From positions 1-64,000 of the forward strand of contig CAUYTY010000184.1 in NCBI GenBank assembly GCA_963575655.1: a DNA stretch of 64,000 nt, written 5' to 3'. The notes below the pieces were generated by a model. It was not told the origin of the DNA. It searched no databases and saw only the letters and a program-made list of their open reading frames with translations. Below are positions 1 through 8,254 of the stretch, piece after piece. Source of the DNA: Gammaproteobacteria bacterium (GTDB taxonomy: Bacteria > Pseudomonadota > Gammaproteobacteria > CAIRSR01). How positions within the stretch are numbered: position 1 is the first letter of the stretch; each line of letters starts with the position of its first letter. The position numbers were made by a program, and so were the translations under genes.

Positions 1-136
1 GAATGTGATGAGATGTTTAACAAATCCCTGATTGCTTACGTCGAACTCAGGTTAGCCTAAGTTGCTATGGTGAATGATGAGATTATTTTGTTCAGAGCAC
101 CATCCAGAGAAACCAAACAAACCATCAACACGTAGC

Positions 137-168
137 AAAAAAGAGGGGGACCTATGCAGGCCCCCCTC
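137..168 (-). terminator. Rho-independent terminator of the leftward gene block
   Basis: Read on the minus strand, a GC-rich stem (GGGGG-CCT paired with AGG-CCCCC around a GCAT loop) is followed directly by a run of six T. It lies about 60 bases past the stop of the last gene of the leftward block and would close a transcript coming from 4620. Confidence 0.75.
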
Positions 169-227
169 CCCCTCTCTTCGTTTGTTGCTGCTGGCACGGT
201 GTTTAACGCGGTATTATTCAACCGCTG

Positions 228-674
228 TTAGGGAGTTACGCGTTTTGCGATCTCGGCAGAGACGCCGGGAACGCGATTATTCTTGCGGTACATGTAGTCA
301 CCCACCAGACCACCTACCACGGCACTGGTCATCATAGGAAATTGACTAGTTGCCACAGTGCGGACGATGACTGTAGTCCCTACCCTGCCCACAGCCCTAC
401 CTACAACTCCAGGTACGGCCCGGCTCATTACTGCGCTGCCTGGTAATAGGTTGTAAACCAAAACGCCCGCAAGGGTACCCAATCCGATGGATAATGCTCG
501 GTTGTCAAAGAGTGCAACATCCGTATTTTCAGACGCTTGATTCACAACATCAATGGCTTGCATCGCCGCACGGGGTACGGCCTGGGGAGCCAGCGCTGGC
601 ACCGGATCAGCGAGGGCAGATCCAGCGAAGATGAGGGACAGGGCAGCAAAGGTCAGCCTCTTAGTTGGCTTCAT
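228..674 (-). CDS. small exported protein of unknown function
   Basis: The 148-residue product has a clear signal peptide (Lys/Arg start, hydrophobic stretch, cleavage likely after SALA near residue 22). The mature part holds two hydrophobic Gly/Ala-rich stretches (about residues 64-80 and 113-130) that could insert in or lie on a membrane, somewhat like glycine-zipper proteins. I recognise no family. It is the last gene of the leftward block 4620-228 and is followed by a strong terminator, but a 349-base gap separates it from the gene upstream, so it may have its own promoter. Its presence beside mitofilin-like and Mla-like genes suggests an envelope role; this is inference only. Confidence 0.6.
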   Translation of the reverse strand: MKPTKRLTFAALSLIFAGSALADPVPALAPQAVPRAAMQAIDVVNQASENTDVALFDNRALSIGLGTLAGVLVYNLLPGSAVMSRAVPGVVGRAVGRVGTTVIVRTVATSQFPMMTSAVVGGLVGDYMYRKNNRVPGVSAEIAKRVTP

Positions 675-1023
675 CGGTTACATTCTCCAGTTGGTTGGTA
701 ACAGAACATCACCAGGTCTCCGAGAAGCCCCTGCCTTTGGGCACGGGGAAGAAGGGAGACGTTAAATTTACCGGTCTTTCCCGGCTGTCAGCCGCAAAGG
801 CGCTCGCGACTTACGCCGGCGATGTGTTCTTCGACGATTAATCCTGTCGTACAGCACACCTATCGTCGCCTCCCTGCTTCAACAACAGCAGCAGAGCTAA
901 GAATGGGAAAGTATCCGTAGATGCCGACATCACCCAAACACAGCTCACTCATTTGCCTAAACTTTCAAAAGTATTTCCATCAACAGCGCCTCACAAGTTA
1001 TCAACGCTGGCTGGATAGATTAA
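675..1023. other. intergenic, no gene recognised
   Basis: This 349-base gap lies between two minus-strand genes. I see no convincing open reading frame, RNA gene or repeat in it. It presumably holds a promoter for the gene at 228-674. Confidence 0.4.
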
Positions 1024-1899
1024 CTATGGCGTATGACTAAGTAGTGCTACCACAACTCCAGATAGGTCATTATAGGCAGCATTCACGACCAAGCGCGCAT
1101 TAGCCTCCTTCAACCAACGGGTAACAACAGCGGTGGCAGGACCATCAATTTTCGTAATCTGCTCCACTGCACCGCGCAGATCGTCCTCGGTCAATCGATC
1201 GACAACAGAGATGACCAACTGCTGCCGAGGAGTGGGTTTCACTAGCGATGAAGTGAACGGAGCGACGGCCACATTTAACCAACTAAATGCCCAATCGGTC
1301 CAGGTTTGGTCACCTTCCTCCAGCAAGGGTTGAAGCTTGGGAAGCAGGATAAGTCCAAAACTGTCCCGAAGTTCGGATATTGTGGCGACACCCACCGCTG
1401 CATAGGGTTCAAGAGTCGCCACTACTCCGGATAACTCCGTCTCCCCCCGCTCTAAGTGACGAACGAGAGTCAACTCTGGTTCGAAGGGAAGGTGAGTCTG
1501 GCTGGCAATACGGAGTTGGAGCAGAGCCAGTGCGAGACGACTCTCCCGAAGTTGAACAGAAATTGCCCCTTGCGGGGTCGCTGGTTCACCCGTTCGCACC
1601 CCCCCGATGGACTTAAGGCTCGCCAGGGCCTGCTCGGCCAGAGCGAGTCGTTCGTCGGTCACGTGGCCAGCCGCCTCCAGGGCATCAATCCGTTGAGACA
1701 GTTCTGCGATGGAGGCAGGTGATGATGGACTACCACCTTCCTGCAAGGCAAGGGTCACACCACCCACCATCAAGGAGACGACCAGTGCTCCCGTCAGTAT
1801 GGGGCGATACCAACCCTGCCCACCGCGAAGGAAGGCCACCCCTTTAATGCGATGAGCAGAGAAGGGTGAGGAAGGCGGTGGAGAGGGGAATTGCGTCAT
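1024..1899 (-). CDS. mitofilin (Mic60)-like inner-membrane protein
   Basis: The 291-residue product has a short Pro/Ser-rich cytoplasmic start, one transmembrane helix (about 33-51), a predicted coiled coil (about 64-97) and a helical C-terminal part. That part has the layout of bacterial mitofilin proteins (COG4223): a segment with LPFEPEL near 137-143, then LEPYAAVG followed by SELRDSF (163-181), then a terminal helical bundle with DDLRGAVEQI and RWLKEANARL (239-270). Mic60 proteins of alphaproteobacteria bend membranes and hold contact sites with the outer membrane; that role is known for the family and not shown here. In alphaproteobacteria the gene sits beside haem genes, whereas here it sits among unknown envelope genes. 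A remote HemX relative is the main alternative, but no methyltransferase domain is present. Confidence 0.65.
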   Translation of the reverse strand: MTQFPSPPPSSPFSAHRIKGVAFLRGGQGWYRPILTGALVVSLMVGGVTLALQEGGSPSSPASIAELSQRIDALEAAGHVTDERLALAEQALASLKSIGGVRTGEPATPQGAISVQLRESRLALALLQLRIASQTHLPFEPELTLVRHLERGETELSGVVATLEPYAAVGVATISELRDSFGLILLPKLQPLLEEGDQTWTDWAFSWLNVAVAPFTSSLVKPTPRQQLVISVVDRLTEDDLRGAVEQITKIDGPATAVVTRWLKEANARLVVNAAYNDLSGVVVALLSHTP

Positions 1900-1939
1900 T
1901 AGTATCGTTGACCCAGGATTCCATCAGCAAAATAGTACA

Positions 1940-2647
1940 CTATTTTTTAGACTCTTTCTCAAGTGCTCGTATGCTACGGTCTACCCGCTGGATGGCACGC
2001 ATCAAGGTGCTGCTCTCTTCTCCGAGAAAAGTTTGCCTGGGCGACATGACGAAGGCCACATCTGGCAGCGGCAGAAGAATTACCTTGAGGGTAGAAACCT
2101 GATAATCGCCACTGAGATTGACGGTCATTACGGTTTTTATGATCTTACGCTGCAGAGATGAATACATCCCTGGACTCTTTTGCTCCCACTCTTCCACCTG
2201 AGATTCAAGGTACTCGTAGTCGGCCTCACTGAGTTCACGTGCCTGGCCAAATTTGAAGCTCAGACCCGGGATAATACCCACATCAGTATTGATTTCCTTG
2301 AGTTTGTAGCCAGCATAGGACAACAGCTTAAAGAGCTGAACCGCATCTTGCTTGGATACTGAAGCCAGGCTGCTGGGGGTAGGAGGCGTTATCCAGTAAA
2401 AAACGTTGTCACGCAGGGTACTCCAAACCCATCCCACGGTCTGCGTCGAATAATTCCAGACGGTGCCCACTAGCGTCGGGCGTTCATCGACCATATCGGT
2501 AGGATAAGAGACCACCGCTTCAACCATGCCACCAGTTGGAGGGGGAGGGGTCGCACTAGTAGCGGTAAGCGGTACAGCAAGCAAAGCGATAACCAACATC
2601 GTTCCCGCTAGGCGACGAGTAAATAAGTTGCTATTCATTTTGTTCAA
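1940..2647 (-). CDS. exported protein of unknown function
   Basis: The 235-residue product starts with a typical signal peptide (positive start, hydrophobic core near residues 14-26, cleavage after an Ala-rich site near 32). The mature chain has a Trp-rich region near 63-87 and ends in a charged, probably helical segment (about 213-235). I do not recognise the family. It lies 21 bases past the stop of the PstS-like gene and 40 bases before the mitofilin-like gene, all on the same strand, so the three are probably one transcript. A periplasmic place next to the mitofilin-like protein is plausible, since mitofilin C-termini are periplasmic. Confidence 0.6.
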   Translation of the reverse strand: MNKMNSNLFTRRLAGTMLVIALLAVPLTATSATPPPPTGGMVEAVVSYPTDMVDERPTLVGTVWNYSTQTVGWVWSTLRDNVFYWITPPTPSSLASVSKQDAVQLFKLLSYAGYKLKEINTDVGIIPGLSFKFGQARELSEADYEYLESQVEEWEQKSPGMYSSLQRKIIKTVMTVNLSGDYQVSTLKVILLPLPDVAFVMSPRQTFLGEESSTLMRAIQRVDRSIRALEKESKK

Positions 2648-2668
2648 TCCTCTCTATGAAGTAACTCG

Positions 2669-3775
2669 TCAGCGGTCGATAATACTAAGCCGCAAACTGG
2701 CCTCGCGAATGCTGTTACGCCTTTCCTCCTCGACGGGGAATACGCCAATTTTGGACAGATAGCCACTTGGTCCAATGGTGGATTCGCGGGTAACCTCGGT
2801 AATGAATTCCCTTAGGCCAGACACCATGCCTTTGCCTCGATAGTTTTTGATGTGGGCCTTTTTGACCAAAAAGTAGAGATACCTGATAAAGGGATACCGA
2901 TGATTGGATACCGTCTCATAGTTTGGCACCACTCCATCAAATGCCTGTACCTTAAGAAATTCTTGGTGTTCGGTAGCGAAGCGCAGAGGGAGTACCGCCA
3001 GGGTCCCGAGGGGAGATGCAGCCAGGGTTTGTACTACGTTTCGATCGTAGGGGGTGTCCAGCTCAACAATACGACCGTCACTACGCAGGGAGACACATTG
3101 TTTTACCCGATCCTCCGCGCCAAAGATGGTTTTGATCTCGAGGATGCCGCGACAGGCTCCCTGTAAAATCCGATCATCCATAAAGCCACGTCCACCCAAG
3201 CTGGAAACGGGAATGATCATGCGAATTTCAGTGTTTGGTAGATTGGGATCCACCTCGTGCCAGCGGTTATAACGATTAAGAACGAAGTCATTCACGTCTC
3301 TTGGCAGTTCGGCGGCGATGGCTCGATACAGGGAGTTTAGAGTTAAAGGGTAATCCTGGTCGTCACGGCGTGAGACAAAACCACTTGCTTCGTAGCCTAC
3401 TAGGATCTCAACGATATCGTTCACCCCATGGGCACGACAGGCATCAAGCTCAGTGGAGCGAATGCGACGAGAGACTGCCACAATGTCGGGGGTATCCAAC
3501 CCGATACCGGCACAAAAAGCCTCGATACCCCGAGCCGAACCCCGATTGGCGATGATCGCCGGCGGAAGTCCCGCATTTTTGGCCAAATGCTCCATCACCG
3601 CCGCAGTGTAGTTCTTCATCAGCGTTGAACCGATGATGTACATAACTTGACCGGTTGTTCGCTCCGGTGGGAGCCCCTGAGACTCTACCGCCCACCCAGG
3701 GAAGGAGGGAAGCACCATCGAGAGGATTGCTCCCGCTAACCACTTGGTACCTGTCAATCGCCTACTCTGTATCAT
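2669..3775 (-). CDS. PstS-like periplasmic substrate-binding protein
   Basis: The 368-residue product has a signal peptide (hydrophobic 13-29, cleavage near 30) and the fold markers of PstS-type phosphate-binding proteins: GSTLMKNY near residue 49, RGSARG near 78, and PDIVAVSRRIRSTE near 96-109, which matches the region where PstS proteins mark the ligand-bound domain. The total length is usual for the family. No pstC, pstA or pstB is in the window, so a phosphate-import role is not supported by context. Orphan PstS-like proteins can act in envelope sensing or adhesion. It is the second gene of the leftward block, and its neighbours suggest the ligand may differ from phosphate. Confidence 0.65.
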   Translation of the reverse strand: MIQSRRLTGTKWLAGAILSMVLPSFPGWAVESQGLPPERTTGQVMYIIGSTLMKNYTAAVMEHLAKNAGLPPAIIANRGSARGIEAFCAGIGLDTPDIVAVSRRIRSTELDACRAHGVNDIVEILVGYEASGFVSRRDDQDYPLTLNSLYRAIAAELPRDVNDFVLNRYNRWHEVDPNLPNTEIRMIIPVSSLGGRGFMDDRILQGACRGILEIKTIFGAEDRVKQCVSLRSDGRIVELDTPYDRNVVQTLAASPLGTLAVLPLRFATEHQEFLKVQAFDGVVPNYETVSNHRYPFIRYLYFLVKKAHIKNYRGKGMVSGLREFITEVTRESTIGPSGYLSKIGVFPVEEERRNSIREASLRLSIIDR

Positions 3776-3996
3776 GTTAATACCTCTTAAACAATTTGGT
3801 AAATAGCTGCCTACCTACTCTAACTCAAGCGGCTACCTGGTGAACCACTATTTCGGTAGGGAATGCCGGCGCGACAAGTTACGAGCGGCAACTGGGGTTA
3901 ACTACCCCCTCCCCCCTCCGCACGATCTTATAGTAAGGTTACTTTGATCGCTTTACTTCGCATAATACTTTATAATACCTCTGTAACCTGTTGAAC

Positions 3997-4620
3997 TTAT
4001 ATAATAGGGGCTCCTCTTGCGGGGGGGGTCCCAATGGGGCGTTGCATCGCAGGTGCCCGTGCCGCTGCCCGCGCTGCTGCAGCCGCCCGTGCTGCTGCGG
4101 CCTGTGCCGCTGCAGCACGGGCGGCTGCAGCACGGGCGCGTTGCGCCGCCCGCCGAGCAGCACGAATGGCTGCGTACTTCTTCTTCTTTTTCTCGGCCTT
4201 GCCGTGGTAGACGAGGTAACGTTTTTCGATTTGACCAGTGAGACGCGTTCTGAGGTGCGGCCAGGAAAGGCCTGCCGCTAAAACGGTGGCCAACAAGAAT
4301 TGGACAACGATCTGCCTAAGCATAAAGGATTCTGGAGGGATCCACTTGAGAACCTCGTAGGCAGTTAGGCCCCAGATGGCCGCACCAGCAACCAGCCCTA
4401 TTCGCCCCACTGAGGAAATAATCCACCACAGCGTAAAGGTTTGGACGAACAGCAACGCTAACCCTCCAAGGACCTTGAGGACGCCCGATCCCTCTGGAGA
4501 CATCACCCAATGGTAATAGGAGTGTCCAAAGGGGTTGTAGGTCATCATAACCAGCGCCGCGCTTGTCAGCCAATGTATCAAATAGCGGCGAGGGGTGAAG
4601 TCGGTAAATACCATTGCCAT
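3997..4620 (-). CDS. DUF6524-like membrane protein with Ala/Arg-rich tail
   Basis: The 207-residue product has four likely transmembrane helices in its first 120 residues and the sequence TYNPFGHSYYHW near 28-39, which I associate with the DUF6524 family (unknown function). After the membrane part comes a lysine run (KKKKK near 144-148) and a tail of about 45 residues made almost only of Ala and Arg, coded by GC-rich repeats at about 4060-4150. Such tails resemble histone-H1-like or nucleic-acid-binding tails, and this one is predicted to face the cytoplasm. A paralogue without the tail is coded divergently at 4993. The family is named from memory; the kinship of the two proteins is visible directly. 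Confidence 0.65.
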   Translation of the reverse strand: MAMVFTDFTPRRYLIHWLTSAALVMMTYNPFGHSYYHWVMSPEGSGVLKVLGGLALLFVQTFTLWWIISSVGRIGLVAGAAIWGLTAYEVLKWIPPESFMLRQIVVQFLLATVLAAGLSWPHLRTRLTGQIEKRYLVYHGKAEKKKKKYAAIRAARRAAQRARAAAARAAAAQAAAARAAAAARAAARAPAMQRPIGTPPARGAPII

Positions 4621-4831
4621 CGGCGGGTAATACCTCTTAGTCCAAGGGTTAGTGAACGCCGTAGGGTTGCAGTTGTCTACGGGAAGTGGCAGTTACGGAG
4701 ACAGGAAGGGATTTTACGCTATCCTTCCCGCTTTCCAACAGGCACCGAGAAGGCTTAGGATTCGTCCCACAGTTTTGTAATTCGTATTATCATTCTCCAC
4801 CGAATCATGGTCGCTGCATGGGGGGCAAGCG

Positions 4832-4990
4832 ATGAAAAAACCAGGGGTGTACGATAGCGGCATGGGCCGCAGGGGGGCCTATCAGTTACTTGGGGTTTTG
4901 ACCTCGGGTGAGGGATTGGGTCGAGTGTTAGTCATGGTGCTGGCAGGGCCGATTGTCGGTGGCTCCAGCGCCAAGGGTAGTGAGGGGTAG
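4832..4990 (+). CDS. possible small membrane protein (52 residues)
   Basis: A 53-codon reading frame starts with ATG AAA AAA behind a G-rich stretch and stops two bases before the GTG of the next gene. The product would hold one weakly hydrophobic segment (RVLVMVLAGPIVGG, about residues 31-44). The close spacing to the DUF6524-like gene suggests coupling, but there is no family match. It could be a leader or chance reading frame. Confidence 0.35.
   Translation: MKKPGVYDSGMGRRGAYQLLGVLTSGEGLGRVLVMVLAGPIVGGSSAKGSEG
4982..4987 (+). promoter_or_regulatory. ribosome binding site GAGGGG
   Basis: GAGGGG lies five bases before the GTG at 4993 and supports that codon as the start of the second DUF6524-like protein. 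Confidence 0.5.
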
Positions 4991-4992
4991 CG

Positions 4993-5412
4993 GTGAGCGG
5001 ACCGGCCTTTGGTATTCCCAGCTTGGCCGTGCGTTGGCTGGGCGCTCTGTTTGCGGTACTTGCCACCTACAATCCAAGTGGCAGTTCCTATGTCCACTGG
5101 CTCGTGGACCTCTCTGATCATCGTTGGTCGCTAAAGGCGTTGGTGGGCATCATGCTGGTGGTCATAAACATGACCTTCTACTACGCTAGCATGCGTTCCC
5201 TGCGGAGCAGTGGGATGTTCGCTGCCATCATCTTTTGCATCACTGCGGTGTGGACGTTATTGGACTATGGCTATTTGCAGACTCTTACCTTCCAGACGTG
5301 GATCACGGTGATCCTGGTGCTGTCGGGTAGCATACTGGCGCTGGGCATGTCCTGGTCCCATATCCGTGGCCGTCTTTCCGGACAGTCCGACTCCAATGAC
5401 GTTACCCTCTAA
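4993..5412 (+). CDS. DUF6524-like membrane protein, tail-less paralogue
   Basis: The 139-residue product is nearly all membrane: four hydrophobic helices at about 12-28, 44-64, 72-92 and 102-122. It shares ATYNPSGSSYVHW (31-43) and the closing SWSHIRGRLSGQ with the protein coded at 3997-4620, so the two are paralogues read divergently from a common 0.4-kb region. The GTG start is backed by a GAGGGG site. The stop codon is followed with no gap by the ATG of the next gene, so the two are almost surely co-translated. The function is unknown. Confidence 0.7.
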   Translation: MSGPAFGIPSLAVRWLGALFAVLATYNPSGSSYVHWLVDLSDHRWSLKALVGIMLVVINMTFYYASMRSLRSSGMFAAIIFCITAVWTLLDYGYLQTLTFQTWITVILVLSGSILALGMSWSHIRGRLSGQSDSNDVTL

Positions 5413-6648
5413 ATGAGTTCTTTTTCTCACTGGCTTGGCCGTATGCTCAGAAAAGTGGTGCGGTTTCTGGGGGCGCGGCTTGATGCGTGGGCGGTGGGGC
5501 TGCATAGACGGTTTACCGCATGGCTAACGGTGATAAGGCTGCGGTTTGCCGCCTGGGCATCGTGGCGCCATCCGGTGTGGCTGGTGGCGCTAGCGTTACT
5601 GGTGGCGGTGCTGATCTTGGTGCGCGGCCCCTCCCACCCGGTAGCGCCGGTCCACCGACCGGTGCCGTCTGTCGTTCCCGTTAGCCCCCCCAAGCTCGGC
5701 ACCGGGATGGATGCCGCCATTGTTGCAGCCTTGGCTGGTGCACGGCAGGAAGCTGTTGGCCTGGGGCAACGTCGGGTCGCGGCGCTGGTAGGCACGCTTG
5801 CACAACGGGTACAGACCGTGTTCGTGCCCTGGTACCTGTCTTTTGGGCGGCGTAAGTTGGAGGAGATACGCGCCTACAACACCTTCGCCATGAGCTGGAT
5901 AGGGGGTCTTGCCTCGGGAAACTTCCAGGACGAATCGCGTCGAATCCTGGTCAAGACTTTCGAGGATGAGTTTTCGGCACGAGTGCTCACCCCAATGGAG
6001 ACGCGACAGGCCCTCCAGGCCATCGGCCGCGAGGTTGCCCAGGACTATGGATCGCGAGTGACGTTGGCGTTGCAGAACATCCAGGAGCGGCGCGCCATCT
6101 CTTTCCCTAAGTGGCAGAAATACCTTGAAAAGCTTCCGCCGGGGCAACTTTCCCTGGCGGCCAAGCCGATGGTGGTGCCATTGCCCGCGCTGGCTGCTCC
6201 GGATCCGATCCGGGAAGTCCTGGGAGAGGATATTGGAAAGACTCTAGTAGACCGCTTTACCCAGTTTCCTAGTGTCGCTTCCGACCACAGCGACCTCCAG
6301 GTGCGGGATGGCAGGAGCATCTTTGAGGTGGGTAGGAACGCCTGGGCCTACTACGGGTCGTATGTGATCTACTGGATCGTGCTGATTTCTCTGATCCGTA
6401 GCGGATTTATCCCCATTAACCTGTCGGGTGCCTTAGTCGGGTGGTTAATCTGGGAGACCTTCGCCTGGGGCAGTTGGATCACCTGGGAGTCTCTCGATTT
6501 CGAACAAACCCGGCTACAAATGGAGCCCCTTATCGTGCATCATTCGGATAATTATTTCGTCGGAATGCGTGCTACGCTCACTGACCCCGGCCCGGAGGGT
6601 CCGTTTCAGGTACTGCATGTACTGGAACGAAGCTGGGAGGGGGGTTAG
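5413..6648 (+). CDS. membrane protein of unknown function (paralogous helical family, member 1)
   Basis: The 411-residue product has a basic, Trp/Arg-rich N-terminus, one transmembrane helix at about 54-71, a Pro/Val-rich linker, a long helical soluble part (about 98-240) and two more membrane helices at about 311-330 and 335-357. In the helical part, F187 and P194 followed by ETRQAL match the motif seen in three neighbouring proteins. I recognise no known family. The ATG touches the stop of the DUF6524-like gene. The last 71 bases overlap, tail to tail, the gene on the other strand. Confidence 0.65.
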   Translation: MSSFSHWLGRMLRKVVRFLGARLDAWAVGLHRRFTAWLTVIRLRFAAWASWRHPVWLVALALLVAVLILVRGPSHPVAPVHRPVPSVVPVSPPKLGTGMDAAIVAALAGARQEAVGLGQRRVAALVGTLAQRVQTVFVPWYLSFGRRKLEEIRAYNTFAMSWIGGLASGNFQDESRRILVKTFEDEFSARVLTPMETRQALQAIGREVAQDYGSRVTLALQNIQERRAISFPKWQKYLEKLPPGQLSLAAKPMVVPLPALAAPDPIREVLGEDIGKTLVDRFTQFPSVASDHSDLQVRDGRSIFEVGRNAWAYYGSYVIYWIVLISLIRSGFIPINLSGALVGWLIWETFAWGSWITWESLDFEQTRLQMEPLIVHHSDNYFVGMRATLTDPGPEGPFQVLHVLERSWEGG

Positions 6649-7768
6649 CATCTCCAGCGTTGAGCAGGGGGAGGGCTCGTGCCAAACGAGCATCGATCTT
6701 CGCCTGCTCCTCTGCAAGCCAAGTCTTTCGTAGATTCTGGTGCTCATTCTCTAACACCCGATGAACCTCAGCCTCCAGCCCTGCCCTATGGATACTAGCG
6801 TCGGTCTGGCTGATCATGTAATCAATGCTGAGGAAGGCCATCACTGTGGCCGCCAAGGCACTTGCACTTCCTAGCAAGGTTTCCCCCTGATGACCAATCG
6901 CCTCTCCGGCGGCAGTCACTGCTGCGGCAACGGGTGGCCGTATGGTGAGTCGTGCCAGTAGGGGCCGAGCGGCACGGGCTTTGATGGGACCAGTAGTCGT
7001 AGCAATCTCGGCAAGGATGGGGACCTCCTCGGTGGTAGGTAAAGACTCTCCAGGTTCTTCACCCAGTTGCATAGGCAGCGTCCGACCACGCAGGAGCGCT
7101 ACCGTATGCAAGGTATCTGTCACGACGGCATCTACGGTAGGCCGCATCTCTGCAAGCCAACGTTCGTGAGCACTCCGCAACGCGGGGATACCACCGGCAG
7201 GGTGGAGAACAATTTCGTCGAACTTGGTCGCAATCAAATCATCCCAGGCCGAATCAATCCGCTCTAGACGGGGCGACTTAACGAAAGGAAGGGTAATGGC
7301 GGTTAACATTCCCTCTCGAAGAAACCTGTAACCAGTACGCCACCCGAAGGCCCATTCGCCAAAAGCGGGAACCTGGTTGTGGAAATCCGCGAACAAGGGG
7401 TCCAGAACCGCGTCCAGGCGCTCGGCAGCGGTAGCCGCAAGCAAGTGGGTATCACGCTCAACCAAGGTCTGACTGGCGGCGGTAAACCGTTCAGCGGTCG
7501 CGATGGAGACCGCTGCAACCTCCTTGCTGGATTCCCGTGACAGACCAAGCAACACCACAGCAAACAATCCCACGCCGGCCACAGTTGCGACCAAGCGGAA
7601 GGGGGCTAACGATGAAGATAGCCAACCAACTCCTGCGGGTAAGTCAATCAGTTGCGGGAGTGTCGATATTTCAGTACGACTTTGATCGTGAGAGAGTCTC
7701 ATACGGAATCCACGGGAACCACCAGGCTTTAGCCAGGTAGGGAAATTAAGGTGTGACGGTGTAGTCAC
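6578..7768 (-). CDS. membrane-anchored helical protein of unknown function (family member 2)
   Basis: The product is 396 residues from a GTG start; an ATG at residue 23 is an alternative. One transmembrane helix lies at about 57-76. The rest is mostly helical, with a coiled-coil-like charged segment near the C-terminus (about 325-366) and a weak second hydrophobic stretch at 297-315. F183 and P190 followed by a PALRSA helix match the shared motif of this locus, and LDPLF with a following FGEWAFG (122-142) aligns with LQPVF and LFDFG of the protein at 9013. It is the only gene of the central part read leftward, and its 3' end overlaps the gene at 5413 by 71 bases. Confidence 0.6.
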   Translation of the reverse strand: MTTPSHLNFPTWLKPGGSRGFRMRLSHDQSRTEISTLPQLIDLPAGVGWLSSSLAPFRLVATVAGVGLFAVVLLGLSRESSKEVAAVSIATAERFTAASQTLVERDTHLLAATAAERLDAVLDPLFADFHNQVPAFGEWAFGWRTGYRFLREGMLTAITLPFVKSPRLERIDSAWDDLIATKFDEIVLHPAGGIPALRSAHERWLAEMRPTVDAVVTDTLHTVALLRGRTLPMQLGEEPGESLPTTEEVPILAEIATTTGPIKARAARPLLARLTIRPPVAAAVTAAGEAIGHQGETLLGSASALAATVMAFLSIDYMISQTDASIHRAGLEAEVHRVLENEHQNLRKTWLAEEQAKIDARLARALPLLNAGDANPPPSFVPVHAVPETDPPGRGQ

Positions 7769-7781
7769 CTAAGCTTTTCAC

Positions 7782-7827
7782 AACCACACCGACCTGCTGG
7801 CTTTCCACCAGCTCGGGCTTTGTGGTT
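7782..7827. repeat. imperfect palindrome in the divergent gap
   Basis: AACCACA and CCGACCTGCTGG are mirrored by CCACCAGCTCGG and TGTGGTT with two mismatches around a five-base loop. It lies just before the leftward gene at 7768 and could be an operator or an mRNA hairpin. No T run follows on either strand. Confidence 0.4.
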
Positions 7828-8254
7828 TGGCTTAAACAGCAGGACCTAGCAACGCTACCAACGCCTCGCGACACAACATGCCACCCTGTTTGAGCTTATT
7901 TAAACTCCGCAACAACCCATCTCTTTTGGGAAGGTTCAGTGTAGGAAGAGCATGGATACTTTGCAAACAATCCACCTTATAGTAGCTTACCACTTTCGTG
8001 AGAGTGTTCGAGGCGGCGTTGATGGGTAGCGTGCAGGGTGGACGCACCTCGGGTATGCTACGAGCCTTTCGAGCCGATCGATTCAACAGCGGGTGATGTG
8101 TACTGCGATGGTGCCTGCGGGGTGACCATACTCGGACATTTCGCTTTTCTCGGGTCGAACGGATCTGTTATCAACCTTCCCTGCATGTACTGTATCGCTC
8201 CGGCTACCATTCGCCACTGAGGCATGAAAGGGGTCGGGCGGGGGTTCTACGGTC
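7828..8254. other. divergent intergenic region
   Basis: About 430 bases lie between the palindrome and the start of the His-rich protein. Short reading frames exist here but lack ribosome sites and recognisable products. Promoters for both directions are expected; I cannot point to a convincing -35/-10 pair. Confidence 0.35.

Noticed and set aside
74-337. Rightward reading frame of 87 codons at the window start
   Set aside because: It runs through the terminator of the leftward block and overlaps the exported-protein gene; composition is low-complexity and there is no ribosome site.
1133-1722. Rightward frames opposite the mitofilin-like gene
   Set aside because: They are antisense shadows with no ribosome sites or family resemblance.
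7832-8086. Leftward 84-codon frame in the divergent gap
   Set aside because: No ribosome site, no recognisable product, and it lies in a gap with palindromes; it could be chance.
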